Positions 15,641-24,062 are shown, numbered from the stretch's first letter. The stretch: DNA of 35,390 nt from Bacillota bacterium (GCA_021787335.1 JAJYMC010000014.1:1-35390); one strand, 5' to 3'. Numbers and translations are program-made. Notes: generated by a model not told the origin, from the letters alone.

Positions 15641-16401
15641 GGGCCGAAACGTTCCTTGAGTTCAGACAACGAACCTTGAAAGACTGACCGTCCCTTCGCA
15701 ATGACGATGACCCGCTGGCACAGCTCCTCCACGTCGCTCACCTGATGAGTGGTGAGCATGATCGTTAACCCGTGCTCCTGCTGATAGTGCTTCAGGAAGC
15801 GCTGGAGGCGGTCGCGGGCGATCACGTCCAGGCCGACAGTGGGCTCGTCCAAGAAAAGGACGTTCGGCTCGTGGATGAGGGCGGCCAGCAGTTCGCAGCG
15901 CATGCATTCGCCGAAGGAGAGCTTCCGTACCTGGGTATGAAGGAGAGGCCTCACCTCGAAGACGTCCTCGAACTCCTCAATCCGCCGTTTGAACTGAGCC
16001 TGTGGAAGTGAATAGACCGCCTTGTACAGAAGCAGCGCGTCGTACACTGACAGGTCCCAGAAGAGGAGGGTCTTCTGGCTGAACAGAACCCCTATGTTCC
16101 TCGTGTAGGACAAGCGCTCGCGCCACGGGACGACCCCGCCTACTAACACCTTGCCAGCGTCGGGAATAAGAACCCCTGTCAGGCATTTCATCGTCGTCGA
16201 TTTTCCACTGCCGTTCGGGCCGATGTAGGCGACCGCTTCGCCCTCTTCGACCTGGAAGCTTATCCCCGACAGGGTGTCTCGCACGCCCATGCGTGGCGCG
16301 AACAGGTACCGCAACGGGGACTGGCCCGGTTCCGGCACTCGATAGGTCTTGCGCAGGTTCTCAACCTCGATGAACGACAATCGGGGGACCCTCCTCTTCA
16401 T
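15520..16401 (-). pseudogene. ABC-2-type transporter ATPase, 3' end replaced by IS sequence
   Basis: ATPase subunit of an ABC exporter of the NatA/ABC-2 kind. Residues 1-257 look genuine: FIEVENLRKTYRVPE, Walker A GPNGSGKST (61-69), Q-loop LFSQKTLLFWDL, signature LSFGECMRCEL (161-171, Glu in the usual Gln place), Walker B LFLDEPTVGLD (182-192) and TTHQVSDVE. After ELKERFGPTLS the frame enters the inserted transposase fragment and ends in 36 unrelated Arg/Pro-rich residues. Family members run about 60 residues longer, and no permease gene follows, so the transporter is probably dead. The ATG at 16401 overlaps the stop of the GGDEF-like gene as ATGA. Confidence 0.8.
15522..15659 (+). pseudogene. 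N-terminal fragment of an integrase-core (ISNCY/IS481-like) transposase
   Basis: The ATG at 15522 follows AAAGGAGGG at 8 bases. The encoded RERRVVVRELAERYRGADKN followed by EKGRI is the helix-turn-helix start of a common Bacillota transposase type, whose next residues are usually LDEFVALTGYNR. Here the frame instead goes to GWGRNVP and stops, because the DNA has changed to the 3' part of the facing ABC ATPase gene. About 39 of an expected 400 or more residues remain, so it cannot be active. The family name is from memory of similar proteins. Confidence 0.65.
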
Positions 16402-16916
16402 ACGTGCCTTGGGGCGGCCAGCCTCATCTCGAGTCGCGGCAGCAACTCATCGAGGTTTCGTCCGTCGGACGGATGGAAGACCAGCGCAAGCGCTAAATCC
16501 ACGGTCATCGGTCGCGCAACCGGGATGGTCAGGGCCACGCCCCGTAGCGCGGCGCGCGCCCTCCCCAGGAGATAGCGGCGGGCAGTCCTATCCGCGTTGG
16601 GGATTGGCACAATCCCCTCATCGCCGGACAGCCGAAACCAGTTCGCTGAAAACGTGCAGGACAACGTGGAACCGACCCGGGCGATCACCTCGTCACCAAG
16701 GCTCCGACCGTGGCAAGCATTGAGGCGACCCAAACCCTTGAAATCCCAGGCAAGCAAGGCGAAATGGCGCCCCTTGGCAAGGTCGTCGCGCAGGATCGCC
16801 CCAAGATCGCGCGGACCCAGGGGAGGCCGCTCATCGGCCACGGGCACCATAGGGCTGGCCTTCAGGAAGTCGCAGGGAACCGTGTCCATGGGAGTGGTCA
16901 TTTCCTCGAAGGTCAT
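16398..16916 (-). CDS. Degenerate GGDEF-domain protein
   Basis: A 172-residue protein resembling a diguanylate cyclase domain without its active site. The stretch WDFKGLGRLNACHGRSLGDE (57-76) follows the pattern D-x-D-x-F-K-x-x-N-D...G...GDE, with the metal and substrate positions partly lost. The central turn reads RLSGDEG (95-101), where an active enzyme has GGDEF/GGEEF. It probably cannot make cyclic di-GMP and may bind a nucleotide or act structurally. The start at 16916 is chosen because upstream in-frame sequence overlaps the preceding gene and is Arg/Pro-rich. It overlaps the ABC ATPase start by 4 bases, so the two belonged to one operon. Confidence 0.6.
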   Translation of the reverse strand: MTFEEMTTPMDTVPCDFLKASPMVPVADERPPLGPRDLGAILRDDLAKGRHFALLAWDFKGLGRLNACHGRSLGDEVIARVGSTLSCTFSANWFRLSGDEGIVPIPNADRTARRYLLGRARAALRGVALTIPVARPMTVDLALALVFHPSDGRNLDELLPRLEMRLAAPRHV

Positions 16917-16948
16917 TCCACCACCACCGGGCCTTCGGGAGGAACCGC

Positions 16949-17503
16949 TCAAACAAGGCCTCCGATAGCCAGGGGCAGCGGTCCAGACATCCGTAAGGCA
17001 CGCCGGTAGACCGAAAGCAATCCGCTGTCTTCTCTGGCCTGGGACCCCGGCCGCGGGCGCTGGCTGCGAGGGAGCTTCCAATCCCGCAAGACGCGGGCAT
17101 GGTTCCGGTAAAACGGAGCCAGTGACGGCGGGCAGAACTCCTTGTCGTGGCTGCGCGCGAGCTCTTTCCAGCCATCGACCGAAGTCCTCCAACGGTCCAG
17201 AGGGAGGAGCAGCCTTTCTTCCAGTATCAGGTCGACGAACAGGTCCGCAAGGGTAAAGAAGAGCAGGCTCAACTCCCTTTGGAAGGCGGCCGTTCGGGGG
17301 TGCGCCATGGCCCTTGGAGCCACGACGCCGTTCCTCTTTGCCAGAAGGACATGGGCCAGTTCATGGGCCAATGTGTAAGACTCAGGCTTCTCTCCCATGT
17401 GGATGACGATACGTTCCGGCAGGAAAACCGTTCGAGGTGTCCGGAAACCCTGTCCGCCAGTCGCTGAGAGCAGGTCGACGGGTAGCCCGGTCTCAAGCAG
17501 CAC
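16949..17503 (-). CDS. HExxH metallopeptidase-like protein, probably frameshifted at the 5' end
   Basis: The 184 residues contain YTLAHELAHVLLAKRNG, with zinc-ligand motif HELAH at 47-51. The rest shows no close family that I can name. A leucine-rich stretch (ELSLLFFTLADLFVDLIL) follows. The frame opens at GTG 17503 as VLLETGLPVDLL, without a ribosome site. A second frame begins at GTG 17559 (after AAGGTGAACGGGG) and reads LTRFRFDTQTRQLYRE. Joining the two as ...LYRE-VLLETG needs only one additional G in GAGTG, so a single-base deletion is likely and the gene may be a pseudogene. It sits between the disrupted lead gene and the GGDEF-like gene on the same strand. Confidence 0.6.
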   Translation of the reverse strand: MLLETGLPVDLLSATGGQGFRTPRTVFLPERIVIHMGEKPESYTLAHELAHVLLAKRNGVVAPRAMAHPRTAAFQRELSLLFFTLADLFVDLILEERLLLPLDRWRTSVDGWKELARSHDKEFCPPSLAPFYRNHARVLRDWKLPRSQRPRPGSQAREDSGLLSVYRRALRMSGPLPLAIGGLV

Positions 17504-17716
17504 TCCCGGTATAGCTGCCTGGTTTGGGTGTCAAAACGAAAGCGGGTCAGGAGGCCCACCCCCGTTCACCTTGGCCCGAAGGTTGATCATCGGTGTGTTT
17601 GCTAACATAAGAGTTGACCACTGAAGCCACAAACGCTCACAAGAAAGTTGACCACCCTGAGCCCTTATCCTGTACGCTAGGAGTTGTACGACTCTGGCGG
17701 ACAGGAGGAAAGGTTG

Positions 17717-18670
17717 ATGCTCAGGATGGTCGATAAAGAGTATATCCGAAAGAAGCATTTTGTTGAAGGGTGGTCAATCCACCGTATCAGCCGTCAGTGT
17801 GAGGTTTCAAGGCAAACGGTCCGCAAGTGTCTGAAAGACGCATGCATTCCCCGCTATACGTTGTCAAGGTCGCGGCCCGCACCGGTGATGGGAAAGTGGC
17901 TGCCGGTCATCGAGCAGTGGCTGAAAGAGGACCGGACCCGGCCGCGGAAGCAGCGCCACACAGCCAAGAGGATTCATGATCGGTTGGTCGAGGAGTTTCC
18001 CGGCGAGTTCATCGGGGCGGAGTCGACCGTCCGCCGGGTGGTGCGACAGCTACGGGGTCAGCTTGTGAGGCCGGAGGCCTTCGTGCCACTGGTTTCCGAG
18101 CCTGGGGAACTCGGGCAGGTGGACTTTCAGGAGTCCAAGCTGGCTCTGGTGACGTGCGACCGCAACCGCTACTCGGTCCCGTCGAACCTGGTTGGGCAAA
18201 CGGTACGACTTGACGTGTATTCCGACCGCATCGAGGTGTATCACCGGAGCGCCCTGGTTGCCAGGCACACGCGGCTTACCGGCCGCGGTGGCATGGCCAC
18301 GGACTTCAGGCACTATCTCGACGTGGTGGCGTTCAAGCGCCGGACCTCGATGGAGGCGGCCTTTGTGGACGGGATGCCGGCCGTTTATAAGACAGCCCGG
18401 GAGAAGCTGCGCTTACGGGACCGTGGCTATCGGGAGTTCGCCGGGATTCTGGCCTTGAACCGGGAATGGCCCGCCGAGGCCGTCGAGACGGCCCTGGCCA
18501 AAGCGATAGAGGCTGACCGTCTGACCGTCGAAGCGGTGCGCCAACTGATTCTGGCCGACTTTACGCCTCAGCGCGTACCCGTGACGGTGCCGGCGGCGAT
18601 CGCCGTGACCCTGACCCCACCCAACCTAAGACGCTATGACCGGCTGGCGAAGGGGGCGGCAGGTTCGTGA
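17717..18670 (+). CDS. istA: IS21 transposase IstA lacking its catalytic core
   Basis: A 317-residue IstA; full members have about 400-500 residues. The N-terminal helix-turn-helix (IHRISRQCEVSRQTVRKCLK) is intact. Next comes the start of the DDE domain, GELGQVDFQE, with the first catalytic Asp. The sequence then jumps straight to SKLALVTCDRNRYSVPSNLV, which belongs to the C-terminal domain. The part that should carry the second Asp and the Glu (about 170 residues by comparison with the other IstA at 27958-29172) is absent, in frame. The protein can probably bind DNA but cannot cut or join it. The ATG at 17717 has AGGAGGAA 8 bases upstream. Confidence 0.85.
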   Translation: MLRMVDKEYIRKKHFVEGWSIHRISRQCEVSRQTVRKCLKDACIPRYTLSRSRPAPVMGKWLPVIEQWLKEDRTRPRKQRHTAKRIHDRLVEEFPGEFIGAESTVRRVVRQLRGQLVRPEAFVPLVSEPGELGQVDFQESKLALVTCDRNRYSVPSNLVGQTVRLDVYSDRIEVYHRSALVARHTRLTGRGGMATDFRHYLDVVAFKRRTSMEAAFVDGMPAVYKTAREKLRLRDRGYREFAGILALNREWPAEAVETALAKAIEADRLTVEAVRQLILADFTPQRVPVTVPAAIAVTLTPPNLRRYDRLAKGAAGS

Positions 18671-19416
18671 CCGACCCGCGCGAGGCGCTCCTCGACAATT
18701 ACCTGCGGGACCTGAAGATGCCTGGACTCAAGCGGACTTACCGTTCACTCGCCCGTGAGGCTTTCGAGCAGAGCAAGCACCCGCTAGACTTCCTCTCCGC
18801 CTGCCTGGCCACGGAGGCCGACTCCCGACGGGAGCACCGGCTACAGGCCCACCTGCGCTCGGCCCGATTCCCGATGGTGAAGACCCTTGATGCCTTCGAT
18901 TTCTCAGCCATTCCGAGCCTTCCCAAGCCCAAAGTGCTGGACCTGGCCCGCGGTGAGTTCATCCGGGCCAAGGAAGACGTCGTCTGCCTCGGCGGTTCCG
19001 GCACCGGCAAGACGCACATCGCCATCGCCATCGGGCTCACGGCCATTGCGGCAGGTTACCGGGTTCGCTTCATTCAGGCCATCACCCTGGCCCAGGAGCT
19101 GTTGCAGGCGCAGCAGGAATACCGGCTGCCCAAGTACCTGAAGGCTTGGCAGAGTGTCGATCTGGTGATCGCCGACGAGCTTGGATATCTTGGCCTGGGT
19201 CCCGGCGGCCCGCTCCTCTTCCAGTTCTGCGCGGACCGCTACGAACGAGGCAGCCTCTTGATAACCAGCAACCTCGAGTTCTCGCGCTGGGGGGAGGTGT
19301 TCGGCGATGCCACCCTGACAAGCGCGCTGCTTGACCGGCTCACGCACCACTCAACCGTCCTCGTCTTTGACGGCGAGTCCTACCGCTTCCGCGAAAGCCA
19401 GCGCCGCCGAATTTAG
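18667..19416 (+). CDS. istB: IS21 helper ATPase IstB
   Basis: AAA+ ATPase of 249 residues, the normal length, that controls target choice by IstA. It has Walker A GGSGTGKTHIAIAIG, Walker B LVIADELGYL, sensor-like SLLITSNLEFSRWGEVFGD, and the family end LLDRLTHHSTVLVFDGESYR. The GTG at 18667 overlaps the istA stop (GTGA). It appears intact although its partner is not, so the element would depend on another IS21 transposase to move. Confidence 0.92.
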   Translation: MTDPREALLDNYLRDLKMPGLKRTYRSLAREAFEQSKHPLDFLSACLATEADSRREHRLQAHLRSARFPMVKTLDAFDFSAIPSLPKPKVLDLARGEFIRAKEDVVCLGGSGTGKTHIAIAIGLTAIAAGYRVRFIQAITLAQELLQAQQEYRLPKYLKAWQSVDLVIADELGYLGLGPGGPLLFQFCADRYERGSLLITSNLEFSRWGEVFGDATLTSALLDRLTHHSTVLVFDGESYRFRESQRRRI

Positions 19417-19450
19417 CCCCCCCCGGTCAACTTTTCGATTGACAAACACA

Positions 19451-19851
19451 TAGAGGTGGTACAACACATTGTAGCTAATGGCCTTGATGAGGGTGTTGAG
19501 CATGGCTTCGGCCGATCCAAGGAAGGGTTGGGCGGCCGTGCGCTCGAAGACATCGCCCGCTGTAGCCATGTCTACATACAGCTGCCTGAGTCTCAGCACA
19601 TGGGAGTAGCAGAAAAGCGGATTACGCAAAACCTCTTCACAAAGAGCCACCCGAAATCTATCGAAATCCGCCCTCGGAATGAGAACGATCCCCCTGCGGT
19701 GCTCTCTTCCAAGTATGCCCGGTTCCCCGAGCAGTTGCTGTCGCGACCGTAAGAGGCTAAGTACATCGAATTGTTGCTGGATTCGGGAGCCACAATCATG
19801 TGTGAACGAGAAATCGGAGGCGACAACGGCACCCGCCGGTATGAACTCCAT
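19451..19851 (-). pseudogene. Unknown protein, split by the IS21 element
   Basis: A good ribosome site (AAGGAG, 7 bases) precedes ATG 19851. The frame gives about 133 residues, beginning MEFIPAGAVVASDF and ending ISYNVLYHLY, then runs into the inverted repeat and stops inside istB at 19351. The likely C-terminal remnant is on the other side of the element: INLRAKVNGGGPPDPLSF and a stop at 17531. I do not recognise the family. Visible features are an Arg/Leu-rich helical middle (CEEVLRNPLFCYSHVLRLRQ) and no signal peptide. It was probably the first gene of the operon that continues with the HExxH, GGDEF-like and ABC ATPase genes. Confidence 0.55.
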
Positions 19852-19869
19852 AGTGCACTCCTTGAAGGG

Positions 19870-19899
19870 AAGGCCATGGCTTCTCGAAGCCATGGCCTT
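19870..19899 (-). terminator. Perfect 14-pair hairpin between the exporter operon and the next gene
   Basis: AAGGCCATGGCTTC pairs perfectly with GAAGCCATGGCCTT across a 2-base centre. On the minus strand it is followed by CCCTTC and then the ribosome site of the gene starting at 19851. It is probably the terminator of the exporter operon, though no real T-run follows; a role in the downstream leader is also possible. Confidence 0.45.
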
Positions 19900-19931
19900 A
19901 AGTTCCTGGACCCCTTAGCTATTTGTTCTTG

Positions 19932-19954
19932 ACCCCGGGTCAATGGCCCGGGGT
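19932..19954 (-). terminator. GC hairpin just after the exporter operon
   Basis: ACCCCGGG and CCCGGGGT form an 8-pair stem with a 7-base loop, 10 bases after the stop of the last exporter gene. No T-run follows (CAAGAAC), so termination here is uncertain. Confidence 0.35.
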
Positions 19955-19963
19955 TGGTGGCTA

Positions 19964-21862
19964 CTATCCCGAATCCGAACGTTCGGGCGGCCCCTGCGCG
20001 GCCCCGCCTTCGGCTTGGCCGGCGAACTGCTTCTCGTACAGGTCGCGGTAGCGGCCGCCCTTCTCGAGCAGCTCCTTGTGGGTGCCGTGCTCAACCACCC
20101 GACCCTCGTCGATGACGTAGATGCGGTCGGCGCTGCGGATGGTCGACAGGCGGTGGGCGATGATGAAGGCCGTCCGGCCCTTGAGCAGCTTCTCCAGGGC
20201 CCGCTGGATGAGCAGCTCGGTGTAGGCGTCGACGCTCGAGGTGGCCTCGTCGAGGATGAGGATCTTCGGGTCGGCGATGAGGGCCCGGGCGAAGGCGATG
20301 AGTTGCCGCTGACCCGTGGAGAGCTTGGCCCCGCGCTCGTGGACCTCGGTTTTGTAGTCCTCGGGCAGGTTCATGATGAAGTCGTGGGCGTTGACCGTCT
20401 TGGCCGCGGCGATGACCTCGTCGTCGGTGGCCCCGATCCGCCCGTAGCGGATGTTGTCGGCGACGGTCCCCGAAAAGATGAAGGTGTCCTGGAGGACCAC
20501 GCCGAGTTGGCTGCGCAGCGAGACCATGGTCACCGAGCGGAGGTCATGGCCGTCGATGACGACGCGGCCCTCGTCCGGGTCGTAGAAGCGGGCCAGGAGG
20601 TTGATGAGCGTCGACTTGCCGGCGCCGGTCGGTCCGACCAGGGCGATGTTCTCGCCCGGGCGGCAGACCAGCGAGACGTCGTGGAGCACGGGCTGGGACG
20701 GCTCGTAGCCGAAGGTGACATCCTCGAAGCGGACGTCGCCCTCGATCGGCGGCAGCGGCGCCGCCCCGGGCTCGTCGCGGACCTCGGGGACGTTGTCCAT
20801 GATCTGAAAGACGCGCTCGGTGGAGACGATGGCCGATTGGAACATGTTGTAGATCTGCGACAGGTCGCGGATGGGCATGAAGAAGCGAGTGACGTAGCCG
20901 ATGAAGGCGACCAGGACGCCGATGGTGATGGTCCCGGCGGTCAGGCCGGTCTTGAGGGCGTCGATGATGATGAGCCCGCCGGCGAAGAGGACGATGACCG
21001 TGGCCACCTGGCCGATGAACTCGACCAGCGGGAAGAAGACCGACGTGAGGGCGGCCGCCTGGAGGTTGGCCTGGAAGTTGCCCTGGTTGGTCGAGTCGAA
21101 GCGCTGCAGGTTCATGTCCTCGCGGGTGAAGGACTGGGTCACCTTCATCCCCGAGATGGACTCCTGGAGGTTGGCGTTGACGTCGGCGATGCGGCGGCGG
21201 ACCCGGTGGTAGGCCGTGCGCATGCGGTTCTGGAAGTAGAACGAGACGAAGACCATTACCGGCAGGACGGTGAAGGTGATCAGCGCCAACCGCCAGTTCA
21301 GGAGGAGCATGATGGCCATGATCCCGAAGATCGTCAGGAAGTCATTCAGCAGGCTGACCAGGCCCGACGACAGGAGTTGGTTGAGGGCTTCGATGTCGTT
21401 GGTGACGCGGGACATCAGCCGGCCGGCCTCGATGCCGTCGAAGAAGCGTAGGGTCAGGGTCTGGATGTGGCCGAACAGGTCGCGCCGCAAATTGTAGATG
21501 ATGTTCTGGCCGGCCAGGGAGATGACGTAGGTCTGCCAGTACGTGACCAGCCAGTTGATGACGTAGATGACGAGGTAGATGAGGGCCACGCGGTTCAGCC
21601 CGAAGAAGCGCTGAGCCGTTGAGAGGGCCTCGTTGTCGACGTAGCCGTCGATGGCCACCTTCATCAGGTAGGGCCCGAGGAGACCGGTGGCCGAGGCCAC
21701 GATCATCAGGAGGAGGGCCGAGACGAGGTGCATCCGGTAGGGGACGATGTACTTCCACAGCCTGAGCAGCACCGAGCTGTCCAGCCGGGAGTAATCGTCC
21801 TCGTCACTGTCGAACTGCCCGTGGATGCCGCCGCCGCGGCCCCAACCGCCGCCGAAGTGCAC
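19964..21862 (-). CDS. ABC exporter half-transporter, second subunit of a heterodimer
   Basis: A 632-residue type-I (MsbA/BmrD-like) exporter half: a membrane domain followed by an ATPase domain. The start is low-complexity Gly/Asp (GGGWGRGGGIHGQF). Membrane segments follow from about residue 45 (HLVSALLLMIVASATGLLG). The ATPase has Walker A GPTGAGKSTLINL, Q-loop VLQDTF, signature KLSTGQRQLIAFARAL (about 513), Walker B ILILDEATSS and switch histidine IIAHRLSTI. The signature is LSTGQ rather than LSGGQ. The GTG at 21862 shares one base with the TAG stop of the preceding exporter gene and follows a purine-rich AAGGAAGGGGGG. Pairing with the upstream half suggests a drug or lipid exporter; the substrate is unknown. 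Confidence 0.9.
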   Translation of the reverse strand: MHFGGGWGRGGGIHGQFDSDEDDYSRLDSSVLLRLWKYIVPYRMHLVSALLLMIVASATGLLGPYLMKVAIDGYVDNEALSTAQRFFGLNRVALIYLVIYVINWLVTYWQTYVISLAGQNIIYNLRRDLFGHIQTLTLRFFDGIEAGRLMSRVTNDIEALNQLLSSGLVSLLNDFLTIFGIMAIMLLLNWRLALITFTVLPVMVFVSFYFQNRMRTAYHRVRRRIADVNANLQESISGMKVTQSFTREDMNLQRFDSTNQGNFQANLQAAALTSVFFPLVEFIGQVATVIVLFAGGLIIIDALKTGLTAGTITIGVLVAFIGYVTRFFMPIRDLSQIYNMFQSAIVSTERVFQIMDNVPEVRDEPGAAPLPPIEGDVRFEDVTFGYEPSQPVLHDVSLVCRPGENIALVGPTGAGKSTLINLLARFYDPDEGRVVIDGHDLRSVTMVSLRSQLGVVLQDTFIFSGTVADNIRYGRIGATDDEVIAAAKTVNAHDFIMNLPEDYKTEVHERGAKLSTGQRQLIAFARALIADPKILILDEATSSVDAYTELLIQRALEKLLKGRTAFIIAHRLSTIRSADRIYVIDEGRVVEHGTHKELLEKGGRYRDLYEKQFAGQAEGGAAQGPPERSDSG

Positions 21863-23676
21863 TAGCCCCGCCCCCCTTCCTTGGCCGCCGCCGATTCCGC
21901 GGCTGCCGTGCCGGCCGCGCCGCTGGTCTGGGCCAGTTCCTCTTCTTCCTCTTCCTGCGCCTTGAACTGCAGGTCATAGATGTCTTTGTAGATGCCGCCC
22001 CTGGCCAGGAGGGCCTCGTGGGTGCCCTCCTCGACGATGCGGCCGCGATCGAGGACGATGATCTTGTTCGCGTTGCGCACCGTCGACAGGCGCTGGGCGA
22101 TGACGAAGCTGGTCCGGCCCTTCATGACTTCTTTGAACGCCTTTTGGATGAGGTACTCGGTCTGCGTATCGACGCTCGACGTGGACTCGTCGAGGATGAG
22201 GATGCGGGCGTCGATGACCAGGGCGCGGGCGATGGCCACGCGCTGCTTCTGGCCGCCGGAGAGGCCGACCCCGCGCTCGCCGAGGAAAGTGTTGTAGCCC
22301 TGCGGCAGGCTCATGATGAACTCATGGATCTGGGCCGCCTTGGCCGCCCTGATGACCCCTTCGAGGGGGGCGTTGGCCCGCCCGTAGGCGATGTTGTCGC
22401 GGATGGAGGCGGCGAAGAGGAACGGCTCCTGGGAGACGACGCCGATTTGCTTGCGGAGCGACTCCAGCTTGACCCGGCGGACGTCGAGGCCGTCAATCTC
22501 CACCGCGCCCTGGTTGACGTCGTAGAAGCGCGGGATGAGGTTGATCAGGCTCGACTTGCCCGAGCCGGTGCCGCCGAGGATGGCGATGATCTCGCCCGGT
22601 TTGGCCTCGATGTCGATCTCGCGGATGACCGGGTGCTGCGGGTCGTAGCCGAAGGTGGCGTCCTTGAGACGGACGGCGCCCTTGAGGAGCGGCATGGGGA
22701 TGGCGTCCGGGGCGTCATGGACCTCGGCCCGCGTATCGAGGATTTCGAAGACGCGCTGGCCGGCGGCGATGGCCCGCTCCGACAGGCTGACCAGGAAGCC
22801 GAGCATCCGGACCGGTTGGATGAACTGGGTCAGGTAGGAGTTGAAGGCGACGAAGCTGCCGAGGGTCAGGACGCCGCGGATGACATCGCGGCCGCCGAAC
22901 CAGAGGATGAACGTCGTCGCCAGGCCGGTCAGGAAGTTGAAGTAGGGCATGTAGAAGGCCTGGATGCGGACGGCGGTGAGGTTCTTGTCCATGTAGTCCC
23001 GGTTGTCCCGGGCGAACTTCTCGGTCTCGTGCGGCTCGCGGGCGAAGGCCTTGACCACCCGGATGCCGGTGATGTTCTCCTGGAGGGTGATGGTCAGGAC
23101 GGCCATCTGCTGCTGGATAGCCGTGAACATCGGGCGGATGCGCCGCTGGAAGAGGATGACCGCATGGGCCAGGAACGGCAGGGTGACCATCGAGATCAGC
23201 GTCAGCTGCCAGTTCATCGTGAAGAGGATGAAGAAGATGGCGACGAAGGTGATGAGGTTGGTCAGGAGCTGGACCATGCCCCACCCGAGGAAGCGGTTGA
23301 TCAGCTCGACGTCGGCGGTCAGGCGGGACATCAGCTGGCCGGTCTGGGCCTTGTCGTAGAAGCCGAAGGACAGCTGCTGCAGGTGCGCGTATAGATCGTT
23401 GCGCATGTCGTAGGTGACCCGCTGGCTCATGTACTCCATCGCGTAGCGCTGGGCGAAGGTCAGGGCGCCGCGGAGGAGCGAGGCGGCCAGGATGGCCACG
23501 GCGCCGATCCACAGCAGGTCATAGCGGCCGCCGCGGAGGACGGTGTCGATGATCCATTTCGTCACCCACGGCGTGACCAGGCCGAGAGCGGAGACGATGG
23601 TGACCAGGCCCATCGAGCCGAGCAGGATGGGCCAATACTTCAGGGCGTACTTGGCGAGACGCCGAATGGTTACCAT
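21862..23676 (-). CDS. ABC exporter half-transporter, first subunit of a heterodimer
   Basis: A 604-residue type-I exporter half (BmrC-like). Membrane segments fill the first 320 or so residues (ILLGSMGLVTIVSALGLV; LITFVAIFFILFTMNWQLTL). The ATPase has Walker A GGTGSGKSS (about 368), Q-loop VVSQEPF, signature GLSGGQKQRVAIARAL (about 472) and Walker B ILILDES. The switch position reads VIAQRLSTV, with Gln528 in place of His. With the LSTGQ signature of its partner, this makes one of the two ATP sites non-standard, as in known heterodimers. The C-terminus has an acidic run (six Glu) and an Ala-rich tail. The ATG at 23676 lies 15 bases after the AbrB-type gene. Confidence 0.9.
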   Translation of the reverse strand: MVTIRRLAKYALKYWPILLGSMGLVTIVSALGLVTPWVTKWIIDTVLRGGRYDLLWIGAVAILAASLLRGALTFAQRYAMEYMSQRVTYDMRNDLYAHLQQLSFGFYDKAQTGQLMSRLTADVELINRFLGWGMVQLLTNLITFVAIFFILFTMNWQLTLISMVTLPFLAHAVILFQRRIRPMFTAIQQQMAVLTITLQENITGIRVVKAFAREPHETEKFARDNRDYMDKNLTAVRIQAFYMPYFNFLTGLATTFILWFGGRDVIRGVLTLGSFVAFNSYLTQFIQPVRMLGFLVSLSERAIAAGQRVFEILDTRAEVHDAPDAIPMPLLKGAVRLKDATFGYDPQHPVIREIDIEAKPGEIIAILGGTGSGKSSLINLIPRFYDVNQGAVEIDGLDVRRVKLESLRKQIGVVSQEPFLFAASIRDNIAYGRANAPLEGVIRAAKAAQIHEFIMSLPQGYNTFLGERGVGLSGGQKQRVAIARALVIDARILILDESTSSVDTQTEYLIQKAFKEVMKGRTSFVIAQRLSTVRNANKIIVLDRGRIVEEGTHEALLARGGIYKDIYDLQFKAQEEEEEELAQTSGAAGTAAAESAAAKEGGRG

Positions 23677-23691
23677 AGGCGGCCTCCGGGG

Positions 23692-23994
23692 TCAGTCTTT
23701 GGACTTGGCGCGGGGGCGCGGGGTGCGGGGCTTGGCTTCGTCGGCCTGGGCGGCCTCGCGCTTTTCGAGGAGACGCTCGAGGCCCGACAGCTCGGCCATC
23801 GTCTCGTCGACGTACCGGGCGATCACGTCGTCCTTCACGAGGAGCAGGCCCAGCTTGTTCTGCCGGCCGAAGACCAGGATCTTGTCGCCGAACTCGAGCC
23901 CGAACTCCTTCCTGGCGTCGGCCGGGATGACGATCTGCCCGCGCTCGCCAACGGTGGTCGAGCCGAGGAACTTCGCTCTGAGCAGGGCGGTCAC
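23692..23994 (-). CDS. AbrB/SpoVT-type transcriptional regulator
   Basis: A 100-residue protein with an N-terminal swapped-hairpin DNA-binding domain: STTVGERGQIVIPADARKEF at about 12-31, then GLEFGDKILVFGRQNKLGLLLVK. This is the AbrB/MazE/SpoVT pattern. The C-terminal half is a charged helix and a basic tail (KPRTPRPRAKSKD). The start is GTG at 23994, 5 bases after GGAGGTGA; an upstream in-frame GTG at 24003 would sit inside that ribosome site. It is the first gene of the exporter operon and probably controls it. The palindrome-like GTCTAC...GTAGAC at 24052-24093 could be its operator. Confidence 0.87.
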   Translation of the reverse strand: MTALLRAKFLGSTTVGERGQIVIPADARKEFGLEFGDKILVFGRQNKLGLLLVKDDVIARYVDETMAELSGLERLLEKREAAQADEAKPRTPRPRAKSKD

Positions 23995-24062
23995 ATGACT
24001 CACCTCCAGCTAGATGCGGCTTTGGGACATTTCCGTTTGGGTAAATTACTGTCTACGAAGGT

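Larger units (their letters stand above)
17594..19450 (+). mobile_element. IS21-family element with internal deletion
   Basis: Terminal inverted repeats are visible. The left end reads TGTGTTTGCTAACATA and on to AGAGTTGACC. The reverse complement of the right end reads TGTGTTTGTCAATCGA and on to AAAGTTGACC. It contains istA and istB in order. At about 1.86 kb it is shorter than usual (about 2-2.5 kb) because istA has lost its core. I see no target-site duplication: the left flank ends ATCGG and the right flank starts TAGAG. It interrupts a minus-strand gene whose pieces lie at 19451-19851 and probably 17531-17593. Confidence 0.88.

Noticed and set aside
16398-16916. Active diguanylate cyclase
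   Set aside because: The signature reads SGDEG and key Asp/Phe positions are changed, so activity is unlikely.
19943-21451. 502-codon plus-strand open frame opposite the ABC exporter
   Set aside because: Composition is Asp/Val/Glu/Gly/Arg-dominated antisense of a conserved ABC gene; no domain visible.
22018-23394. 458-codon plus-strand open frame opposite the other exporter gene
   Set aside because: Same antisense composition; the minus strand carries all ABC motifs.
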